Position numbers and translations under genes: made by a program. Below are positions 55,682-64,000 of a stretch of 64,000 nt of DNA, piece by piece (the first letter of the stretch is position 1; the number at the start of each line of letters is the position of its first letter). Under the pieces are notes generated by a model that was not told the DNA's origin, did no database searches, and worked only from the letters and a program-made list of their open reading frames with translations. The stretch spans positions 19,493,295-19,557,294 of the forward strand of contig CM055104.1 of NCBI GenBank assembly GCA_029204225.1, read 5' to 3'. This DNA comes from Diphasiastrum complanatum (Eukaryota > Streptophyta > Lycopodiopsida > Lycopodiales > Lycopodiaceae).

Positions 55682-56745
55682 AAGAAAGCTTTATTAATGT
55701 CTTTTCCATGCCAAAGGCGTATAAGACGAACGAGTACATCAACTAAGTTGGACACAAGATGGATCAGTGCCGTCAAAGCAGAAAAAACAAACTAACTAAC
55801 TAGGAAGAGAGTCATATAGCCAGGATTATATGGTACGTAGACCATTTACATGTTCAACTGGAAATCTCTTCATTTCTCTATCTCAAATTCTATCTCAGAA
55901 TTATCATTAACTATAGGCTTTCGATCTACCAGTCTGATAATACCATCACGATAGATAAGCCGTTTGCCAGTTGATAGAGCTTCTTGTTTTGCCTTCTTAC
56001 GTTCTTGAACTTGGATGAAGGTAAGATCTTCGTCCAGGTAGATTTTGGTTTCCCGCAATTCGAATCTCTTCCCAAGAACTTCACGCCGGTGAGACATAGA
56101 TGTGAAGCGGATGACAAGAGTATCTAGGTCCTTCTTAGGTCGCCCGACAGTTTCCATTCCTTTGCTATGGTGTTGAAGATTTCCTTCCAGAAACGATTTG
56201 GGAAGAGGCTTCACTTTTTATAACTGTAACTTCGTTCTTGAGTTCTTGAATGGAAGTATCCAACTTCTGAAGATGCGATTGCACCACTAGAAGCAGGGAA
56301 TCATGAGAAGCCAGTTGCTCTCTGTGATTGTTGAGGTATTCAAATAGACGGAGTTGATTATCCCGAAGAAGTTTGACCAATGCATATGGAGGGAGAGAAA
56401 CAGGTGCTTCTAAAGTGTTTGGGCTGCTTCCTTCTTCTTCCCCTTCATGTGATTCCAGTTCATTCTTGAGGTAAGTAACATCAACCTCAAGAATGCCAAC
56501 TTTGCCCTGTAGGGCTAAGACCGTGTTCTCCAGAGTGGAGATTTGGAGCAAGGATGCATTGTCCTCATGAAGAGAATCAATGATACGGGGGAAACCAGAC
56601 AAAAATTCAGCTGAAGAGACGGAGACAACGGGGGGATGAAGATGAAGGGGTGAAAGAGGGAGAGGAGGAAGAAAGAGTACAGGGGGTAGTGGCAGTAGGA
56701 GAAGAGGTGGTGCGTGCGAGAGTGGAGGGTAGGGGCAAGGGAGAG
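55604..56745 (-). mobile_element. LINE derivative carrying ORF1 only, with hairpin/(TC)n tail
   Basis: Minus strand: a pyrimidine-rich start (about 56745-56640), ORF1, a ~130-nt 3' UTR, the family hairpin (ACGCC-TTT-GGCAT sense, one mismatch, 55708-55720), AATAAA at 55690-55695 on the minus strand, and (TC)n at 55604-55676. No endonuclease or RT lies between ORF1 and the tail. It lies between the hAT left end and the hAT start codon. It resembles mammalian HAL1, an ORF1-only LINE that relies on a partner's ORF2. Confidence 0.7.
55868..56640 (-). pseudogene. LINE ORF1 protein: coiled coil plus RNA-binding C-terminal domain
   Basis: Read leftwards from about 56640: a leucine-rich coiled-coil region (ISTLENTVLALQGKVGILEV, VTYLKNELESHE, LVKLLRDNQLRLFEYLNNH, LQKLDTSIQELKNEVTVIK), then after a -1 frameshift near 56190 the C-terminal domain (DTLVIRFTSMSHRREVLGK, LRETKIYLDEDLTFIQVQER, KRLIYRDGIIRLVDRKP) to a stop at about 55869. 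This arrangement is that of L1-type ORF1p, an RNA-binding trimer that coats element RNA. No zinc knuckle was seen. Apart from the frameshift the reading is open. The N-terminus is uncertain because the frame continues into antisense hAT sequence. Confidence 0.7.
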
Positions 56746-59700
56746 GAGAGATGGCTGCTCGTCCCATTTGGGATGAGGTGGAGGTGATGCTCGACAAAAA
56801 GTGGCGTTGCCCTTTTTGTCGAATGCAGTTCACAGGGAATGCCTCTCGGGTTCGAGCACATCTGGGGGGGTCGCGAGTCCGACCCACTGGGGGATGCGAC
56901 GGGATCGGCGTTTGTATGGTCATCCCCGCTGCGGAGAGGGATCGCATTATCGAGACATATTCTGAGCTAGCTGCTGAGCCCGGCGAGCCGTCCACAGATG
57001 TCGCGGACTCTATTTCCACTGGTGCACCCACTGCCACCGCCCCTGCCACTGGTACACCCAGCGCCACCGCCCCCACCGTCGCATCTGCACCTGCCACCGC
57101 CACTGCATCCGCCTCCGCCACCGCCTCCGCCTCCGCCACAACCACCCGTACCCCCTCCGCCAGTACTCCCCATGGATCCACAGCCTCCACTGCTGTACCT
57201 ACGCCTGTGCCATCACCGTCAGATCTGCACGGCCCGTCCACATCCTCCGCTTTTGCACCTGCACCTATGCCACCACCTCCAGATTCGCATCGTCCGTCCA
57301 TGTCGGGATCTTTCAGAGAGGGGCAACACAGAGAGGCCACCAGGACCATAGCACAAATGTTCTATGACCTAAACCTCCCCTTTATCATGGCATCATCCCG
57401 CATCTTTCGAGAGGCTATCTCGAAAGTTACAGTCTGCAGGCCCGACTACACACCACCCACAGCTGACGCACTACGGGGCCCTTTGCTCCAGGACCGGGTT
57501 GCATCAGTCAGAGAGAGACTGGCCGCACTGCATAAGGCTTGGGATAGATACGGCTGTTCCATCATGGCTGATGGGTGGACTGATCGTCGCAGACGTCCAC
57601 TCATCAACGTGATTGTTTCCAGTTGTTACAGTTCCATGTTCTTGCGCAGCATCGATGCCTCCGAGGCAGGGAGAGTGCATTCGGCCGAGTACATTTACGA
57701 CATCATTCGCGCAACGATAGAGGAGGTCGGACCACGGCACGTTGTCCAGGTATAATCTTCTTTCATTAGTTGCTTGGTCATTTGCTGCTTAATGTTGATA
57801 CAATAGTTTTGCGTAGTTTTCGATTGATTGCAATGTGTTTCCAAGTTGTGGACTGATCGTGTGAATGTGAAAGGTTGTGACGGACAATGCGTCCAACTGC
57901 CGCGGTATGGGGGAGCTTCTTATGGCAGACTACCCCTCCATTGTGTGGACTCCTTGCGCCGCACACTCACTGGACCTCCTCCTGCATTCCATCGGGCGCC
58001 TGCCTTGGGTCAGTGAGATTTTGACGAGGGCACTTGCGGCTGTGGACTTCGTCACACGCAAGCGCTGCATGACAGCCCTTTTCCGCACATTCAGCAGGTA
58101 AGCTGCCACTTATTTTCTGGCTCGTTCAAGATGCTTCTTTTTTTTGCTCGTTTCATGTGTGCCTCTCATTCCGTTTGTCAATGCAGGCTCGACTTGAAGA
58201 AGCCTGCTCGCACTCGCTTCACCTACCAGTTCATCATGCTTGAGCAGCTACACAAGCTCGGCGGCACATGGCCACTTCTTCAGAGTTCACCGCCATGGAC
58301 CTGTCCACGACCCAGAGGTCTTGGCCTTCCACGACATCTTATTCATGGAGCCTTTCTGGGTGGATATGCAGCAGTTGATGGACGTCATGCGCCCCATCTA
58401 CTCTGTTTTGAGGCTCGTTGATCGCGAGGGGTGCACGATGGGCCTCATTTACGAGTTCATGGACCGCATAGGCGAGTCTCTCCAGCGTTCTGAGCTGGAC
58501 CCTGCCAGGTATAACTTTTTTCCGTCTCACCATCCTTACTTCCATTTCGCATTCTGTTTCGTCTTGCTGCCGCAACACGATGGTATGTAACTGTTGCCTC
58601 CACGTGGTTTGGTCCACAGGTTGGAGCCTATCAGGCGCTTGTGGTAGCGGCGATGGGATAAGTTTCACCGGCCCATTCACAGTGTGGCCCACATACTGCA
58701 TCCGTTGTTTTAGAGCGAGAGGCAGTTCGACGATGCAAAGCTACGTGCGGACTGGTTCGCATACATCCGCCTCCTCAACAGCTACACTGGTATCCGCAGC
58801 AGGCTCAAGGTGCAGAGGCTCAGTTACAGGTAAACTCTTGATCGTACGCTGTCGTTCGTTCAATTTCCCTGCGCGGGCTCAAGTGTACTCAAGCATATCG
58901 TTGCTCAACTGCAGGCACTCTCTGGGGCTGTTCGGTGAGGACCTGGCACGTGTCCGAGAGATTAGGCTCTTGCCCGTATCATGGTGGGAGAGCTACGGCG
59001 CCGGGCAGCCAGACCTGAGGACGCTCGCGCTCCGAGTCCTTTCACAGGTATGTTGTCTGATCTCATTCATCCAACCAGTTTTCGCATTTTCTCTACAAGG
59101 TCGGTACTCACTCGAGTTGTTGCCAATTAATGCAGGACTGTTCTGCTTGCGTGTGCGAGCGGAACTGGTCAACGTTCAGCCTTGTTCACACGAACAGGCG
59201 GAACCGTCTGACGACGGAGCGGTGCAATGACCTGGTGTACTGCAATACCAACACCAGGGTGGTTCGACGCATCACGGAGAGCATGAGGGCAGGAGGCGCA
59301 CACGCCTGTTGCTGCAGGTATATTTTGTTGCTTTGTCGTTTTGCTTTCGTATTGGTTTAAGACATTCAGTTTAATGCCCTCACAGTTGCTTCGGCTATCC
59401 TCACGAATGATTGACTTGTGCAGGTCAATCCCGATGAGTGCCTGGTTGCAACGGTAGATCATGAGCCAGAGCCAAAGGTTGATCCAGACGATGCCGCTCG
59501 GCGTGCTCTGGGGGGTGATCCCGAGGATGATGCCGATGCCGATGAGACCACCCCCCTCCCTGCTGACGTTCCATTGCCCTATTGATGATGAGCCTACATA
59601 TGATTCAGACGAGACGGTCGACCTTTGTTACGAGCTCGTAACCAGTGCCGAACCCTAGAGAACACAGATAGGTTAGATACCACAGTCAGGGTTGTGTCCA

Positions 59701-59983
59701 GCGTACACGACCAACAGGGCAAGACAGTGTGAGTAGTGTGCCCCAGCACGGTCCATAGCCATGGCGGGCCTAACACAGCCTAGGGACCCTGTCAGCAGGA
59801 TAGGGCCCCCAGTTGGGTCTCGACGTGCAGTCGGCCACGTCAGTGACACATGGCCGACACTTGGCAATTGCATGCTACCAGTCCTCACACTGGGCTAGGA
59901 GGGGCTTACTCTATATCAGGGATTAGGCAAGGTTGGGTGGATCAGTTAGTGTTTGCCCTACTGTGGTGTTAGGATCTATTACA

Positions 59984-60780
59984 CTGGTATCTGAGCCATC
60001 TCCATCTTTGGGAGCTTAGTAGCAGCAGTAGAGAAAGCTATCAAAGGATAGGAAAGATCTCTCAGTTTCTCAGAAAAGATTAGGGGAGGAGAATCGCTGT
60101 AGGAGCAGCCTTCAAATTTCTGATTTTCACTGAGAAATCATAGTTGTAAGGAGACGGATTCCATGTGTAGGTAGCTCGCTGGAAAAGCAGCTGTTCTTCA
60201 CAGATTTTAGAGGGTTCTCTACAGTTTTTCCAGCGGAATTAGAGTAGGAAGAAGCCAACACCTCCATCGCTGTACATTCAGAGACTTGCATCTGATTTCC
60301 AGGGGAAAACTTAGTAGTTCTCAGCGAGTTTGAAGCCAAAAAGGAAGAGCAGGGTCAGCGCTGCCAGTGCTTCTGAAAATCCAGATTTTGGACAAGTTTT
60401 TGGGCCCCAACGTTAGAGATTTGGAGCAAGAGAATTCTTACCAGATCAGCGAGCAGAGGGCTTCTGAACAGAACTCAGAAGTGTTTTTGGACTTCAGATT
60501 TGCCTTTTTGTGGGCAAATAGAGATGCTGTCAGACCAGCGAGGGGGGATAGCAAAAGTTTCAGATCTTTTTGCACTTTTTCCAACCTCTATTCGGATTTT
60601 TCAGAACCACAGGTCTGAAAGCAGTTGAAGAAGAGCTGAAAGGGCTTTTCTTGATTCTCTCTGTGGAAGTACAGTTCTCAGAAAGAGCTAAGTTGTCTTT
60701 CCTTCCCTTGTATAGTTGTAAATTAGTCTTTTTGACTTTTTTTCATCAGAAGTTAAGGTACCTCTTTTTCAGTTCCGAAG
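59984..60780 (+). other. Gypsy 5' leader
   Basis: About 800 bp from the primer site to the gag start, no coding. Several TTTTTCCA/TTCTCAGA motifs recur. Nothing else recognised. Confidence 0.7.
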
Positions 60781-62382
60781 ATGACCACTCCTCAGGGACC
60801 TGATCAACTTCCGGAGAGAGGCTTCGACGAACTTGAAACAGAAGCCTTGGCTTATAGTAAAGGGAAAGAACCTATGGAAATGGAAGAACAGGAACAGTTC
60901 GCCGAAGAACTCGACGAATTGGTTACCAAGGAGCAGTTTCTCCAGTTGGTAACATAAGTGGATGAACTGAAGTTGGCATTAGCCAATTTCAAGTCCAGTG
61001 TGGATGACTCGTTCACTGAACTCAAGAGCTTGATTTTGAGTTCCGCGAAAGGAAGCCTTCCCTCCACTTCTCAGTTGTCCCCTTCTCCACTTCCATTAGT
61101 TTCGGGTTTATGGTCTCACCCAAGTGTCTTTAAAGATTTAAAGCCTCCTACTTTTAATGGGGAAGAGAAGGATAGAAATGCAGACATTCTACAAACCTTC
61201 CTCAACAAATGGAAGAACATTCATGCTCTTAAACAGACCCCTGACCATTTGCAAGCTATTGAGGACAGTCTTTCCTTAGGGCCTATGGCCTATAAGTGGT
61301 GGTTAAATCTCCAGGAGACTGGGCTGACTCCCCGGTCATGGAAAGCTTTTGAAGAAGCCTTCCTAAGAGAATTCCTACCTGAAAATGAACTTGATAGAGC
61401 CTGGGAAGCTTGGGAAAGAACAGTAATGGACAAGTCCCTCATCCAATATATCTCGCAGTATCGAGAAGCAATTTTAAAAACTTAAAATATGGATGATTAT
61501 CAGAAAATCAGGGGATTTGTCCGTGGCCTCAAAGATGAATATGAAGTAGAGGTCCAAAGAAACTCGCCTACTACACTTGAGCAAGCTCTCAGATATGCTC
61601 AAATCTATGATGATTCAATGACACAACAGCCACTTTTTGAGCAGCCTCCTCAGAAAGACTTTCAATTTAAAAAGAAATTTTTAAAAAGAAAGAATCAAGA
61701 TAAATTTAAAAGTGAAGCTCCTCATAAATGCCCTTCATTCATACAGCCCTTAAAACCAAATGATTTTGAGAAAGCCAAACAAGAACGTTTGTGCTTTGTG
61801 TGTATGGGCAAGGGACACACAGTCAGACAGTGTCCCAAGGGGCCTTTCACTAAAAAAGATAAGAAAGATAAGAAACAAGTTCATCTTGTTCAGACTGTAT
61901 GTTTCCCCAGTGACTCGGCAGCTTCCGAGATCAAAGTGTATCATGAAGATCATGAACACTGTTGCCAGCTGACCTGTGCAATGCTAGCGAGACCCTTCAG
62001 CTTTGGGCCGCATGACCTAGTACGTATGCATGGGAAAGTTGGTAACCAGTCAGTAAGAGTAATGGTTGATGATGGGGCAACCCATAATATCATCAACTAC
62101 ACCCTAGTGAAAAATCTTAAACTACCAGAAGTACCTAGTCAGCATAGGTACATAGTTTCATTAGCTAAGGGTGAAGATAAAAAAATATGGGAAACTATGG
62201 TAAGTAGTTTGAATCTTGGTATTCAGGGGTACCAAGATGAAATAAATTTTCAGATAATACATTTGGATCGCACAGACATTGTTCTCGGGAGAGATTGGCT
62301 CTACAGTTTAGGACCTTCCCTCGACAGAAACTATCAGGAGAACACCCTCAGCTTGCAGCATAAAGGCCGAGAGAGAGCATGA
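60781..62382 (+). pseudogene. Gypsy gag-protease
   Basis: One frame from MTTPQGPDQLPERGF to a TGA at 62380, broken by two TAA codons (60955-60957 and 61483-61485). Gag core: LKPPTFNGEEKDRNADILQT, MAYKWWLNLQETGLTPRSW, FLREFLPENELDRAWEAWE, FVRGLKDEYEVEVQ. Zinc knuckle CFVCMGKGHTVRQCP (about 61792-61836). Retropepsin has VRVMVDDGATHNIINYTLV (about 62050-62105) and IVLGRDWLYSLG. The active-site triad reads DDG-A-T rather than DTG/DSG. Confidence 0.85.
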
Positions 62383-62533
62383 TGTTCCCAACAGTCCTAT
62401 GGTCTGCAATTCAGAGCTCTGTCAGCTAATCGGAGATGAAGACCATTAGGTATTCTTATGTGACTTTCAGTTTATTCCTGAAGTTTCTATTTCCAGTTCT
62501 ATACAGCAGAAAATCAGTAAATTAGAAACTTTA

Positions 62534-63520
62534 TTGTCTAAATTTAAAGATGTTTTTCCTGAAGATTTGCCACATGGTTTACCACCTAGCAGAGAGGTAG
62601 ATCATGTAATAAACCTAGTACCAGGTACAGCACCTGTTTCTAAACCTCCGTATCGGGGCAGCCGAACAGAGGATGAAGAAATAACTAGGCAGTTAACAGA
62701 TTATCTTGGGAAAGGCCAAATTCAGACCAGTAGTTCACCTTGGGCCTCACCAGTCCCATTGGTGAAAAAGAAAGAGGGGTCTATGCGTCTTTGCGTAGAT
62801 TACAGAGCCCTCAATAAAGTCACAATAAAGAATAAGTATCCTATGCCTCGGGCAGACGAGTTGTTTGATCAACTCGACGGGGCTAAGTTTTTCAGTAAGA
62901 TTGACCTTAGATTGGGATATCATCGTATAAAGTCGGAGGATGTCCCGAAAACAGCTTTTAGGAGGTCATTATGAGTTTAAGGTGATGCCATTTGGGCTCA
63001 CAAATGCTCCAGCTACCTTTATGACCTTGATGAACAGTGTCCTCAGACCATACTTGGGTAAGTTTGTGGTCGTATTTTTAGATGACATTCTCGTCTACAG
63101 TAAAACGAGGAAGGAGCATCTAAAACACCTCAGAAAGGTGTTTCGGCTGCTCAAAAAGCATAAGCTTTATGCTAAACAATCCAAGTGTGAATTCTTCGTT
63201 GAAGAAGTAGCATATTTGGGTCACATTATCTCGTCAGATGTTTTTAAGATGGACCCGAATAAGGTTAAAGCCATACTCAGTTGGCTGAGACCTCAGAATA
63301 TTTTAGAACTTCAGATCTTTCTTGGTTTGGCGGGATATTACAGACGATTTGTCAAGGAATATGTTCAGATAGCAGTTCCCATGACAAATCTTCTTAAGGG
63401 GAAGGGAAAGGAGCTCATTTGGGAGTCCGCACAGCAGGAGATCTTTGATGCTCTCAAAACAGCCTTAGCTACAGCACTAGTTCTAAAAGTCATCGACCCC
63501 AATCAGCCAAGACGGTTCTT
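62534..63520 (+). pseudogene. Gypsy reverse transcriptase, ends before RNase H
   Basis: Two ORFs with a frameshift and small deletion near 62960. First: [75 protein letters not shown]. Second: [33 protein letters not shown] (catalytic FLDD), [26 protein letters not shown]. It ends at KVIDPNQP, then purine tract and LTR. The catalytic aspartates are present but the frame is broken. Confidence 0.88.
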
Positions 63521-63533
63521 AAGGGGGAGGGAG

Positions 63534-63890
63534 TGTTACGAGATCGTAACCGGTGCCGAACCCTAGAGAACACAGATAGGTCAGCTACCACAGTCAGGGT
63601 CGTGTCCAGCGTACACGACCAACAGGGCAAGACAGGTTAGTAGTGTGCCCCAGCACGGTCCATAGCCATGGCGGGCCTAACACAGTCTAGGGACCTTGTC
63701 AGCAGGATAGGGCCCCCAGTTGGGTCTCGACGTGCAATTGGCCACGTCAGTGACACGTGGCTGACACTTGGCAGTTGCATGCTACCAGTCCTCACACTGG
63801 GCTAGGAGGGGCTTACTCTATATCAGGGAGTAGGCAAGGTTGGGTGGATCAGTTAGTGTTTGCCCTAGTGTGGTGTTAGGATCTATTACA
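63534..63890 (+). repeat. Gypsy 3' LTR
   Basis: Pair of 59626-59983. Contains a palindromic start (TTACGAGATCGTAA here, TTACGAGCTCGTAA in the 5' copy) and CGTGTCCAGCGTACACGACC. Followed by the target duplication ACCTT and the hAT exon. Confidence 0.92.
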
Positions 63891-64000
63891 ACCTTGCAGG
63901 GGATGGTCCACGTGCCCCACCCAGTACTCCCGCATCACGCCCCCTTTCCGATGATGGCTGGTCAGAGTTTGCGAGGGAGACAGAGGCTGCTGCCCAGCGA

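Larger units (their letters stand above)
59626..63890 (+). mobile_element. Gypsy element lacking RNase H and integrase, with ACCTT target duplication
   Basis: LTRs 59626-59983 (358 bp) and 63534-63890 (357 bp), TGTTACGA...ATTACA, with ACCTT duplicated at 59621-59625 and 63891-63895. Primer site TGGTATCTGAGC at 59985-59996, polypurine tract AAGGGGGAGGGAG at 63521-63533. By eye the LTRs differ at about 17 sites (about 95% identical), mostly transitions. Internal order is leader, gag, protease, RT and connection, ending at VIDPNQP and then directly the purine tract. RNase H and integrase (about 2 kb) are absent. Confidence 0.93.
55350..64000 (+). mobile_element. hAT transposon (DUF659 type) interrupted by a LINE derivative and a Gypsy
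   Basis: The GC-rich left end at about 55350-55560 carries many copies of GTCCG/CGGAC-type motifs (GGACGCG, GGACACG, GTCCGCGTCC) in both orientations with T- and A-runs, the subterminal pattern of plant hAT elements. The transposase gene starts at 56751 and continues beyond the window after a Gypsy insertion at 59626-63890. The exact terminal inverted repeat and 8-bp duplication could not be fixed, and the right end is outside the window. Confidence 0.7.
56751..64000 (+). pseudogene. hAT transposase gene (BED finger, DUF659, hAT dimerisation), multi-exon, damaged
   Basis: Predicted exons: 56751-57749, 57874-58097, 58187-58508, 58619-58830, 58915-59047, 59136-59316, 59424-59625 plus 63896 onward. 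Exon 1 encodes a BED-type zinc finger (WRCPFCRMQFTGNASRVRAH), a long Ala/Thr/Pro/Ser linker, and DUF659 (FYDLNLPFIMASSRIF, IMADGWTDRRRRPLINVIV). Exon 2 has VVTDNASNCRGMGELLM and TPCAAHSLDLLL. Exon 5 has SWWESYG and LRTLALRVLSQ, exon 6 CERNWSTFSLVHTNRRNRL, the C-terminal dimerisation region. Exon 3 has frameshifts, exon 4 two in-frame TAGs, exon 7 a frameshift near 59583, so it is not functional as is. The Gypsy splits exon 7 after TVDL; the frame resumes at 63896 with AGDGPRAPPSTPA. Confidence 0.8.

Noticed and set aside
56165-57349. 394-codon minus-strand ORF across the hAT exon
   Set aside because: Its first two thirds are antisense to the hAT BED/linker exon, low complexity and Gly/Ala/Val-rich. 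Only the part left of about 56640 is real LINE ORF1.
56998-57351. Plus-strand proline/histidine-rich ORF in the hAT exon
   Set aside because: Shadow frame of the Ala/Thr/Pro linker in the hAT transposase.

Overview
This is a stretch of a large, repeat-rich land-plant nuclear genome. The evidence is spliceosomal introns with GT/AG borders, LTR retrotransposons with tRNA-Met-type primer sites, LINEs, a DUF659-type hAT transposon, and exons of the plant amidohydrolase/glutamine-synthetase-like gene NodGS (fluG-like). Very long introns and dense nested elements fit a big-genome fern or gymnosperm better than a compact angiosperm. That placement is inference.

Layout. 1-2.8 kb: minus-strand LINE, with an ORF2 (endonuclease plus reverse transcriptase) running off the left edge and two further LINE 3' ends stacked behind it. 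2.8-6.65 kb: decayed plus-strand Ty3/Gypsy split by a 1.1-kb solo-LTR-like insertion with GTTAA target duplications. 6.7-10.4 kb: LINE ORF1/endonuclease remnant, microsatellites and another LINE 3' end. 10.4-14.4 kb: two Gypsy remnants. 14.9-18.6 kb: minus-strand gag-protease Gypsy without reverse transcriptase or integrase. 19-23.3 kb: scrambled Gypsy pieces. 23.7-27.0 kb and 32.5-35.4 kb: plus-strand LINE copies, one with an inverted 5' segment. 27.04-32.46 kb: a very young, almost intact Copia element inserted in a LINE. 36.6-54.5 kb: eleven intact plus-strand exons of NodGS, with foldback elements in introns and a 7.7-kb Gypsy in intron 9. 55.35 kb to the right edge: a hAT transposon interrupted by a LINE derivative that carries ORF1 only, and by a 4.3-kb Gypsy lacking RNase H and integrase.

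NodGS is the only host gene recognised. All eleven visible exons are in frame and open (about 593 codons), from the later part of the amidohydrolase-like region to near the end of the glutamine synthetase domain. The first exons and the last one are not in the window. If the gene works, one flanking intron spans at least 36.6 kb and the other at least 9.5 kb, and most of the elements listed here sit inside introns.

The least expected signal is a shared LINE 3' end. Six copies end in a short hairpin whose stem shows compensatory base changes, then GACATTAATAAAGC, then a (TC)n tract instead of poly(A). One copy carries ORF1 alone attached to this tail, which suggests the tail is enough to be copied in trans.
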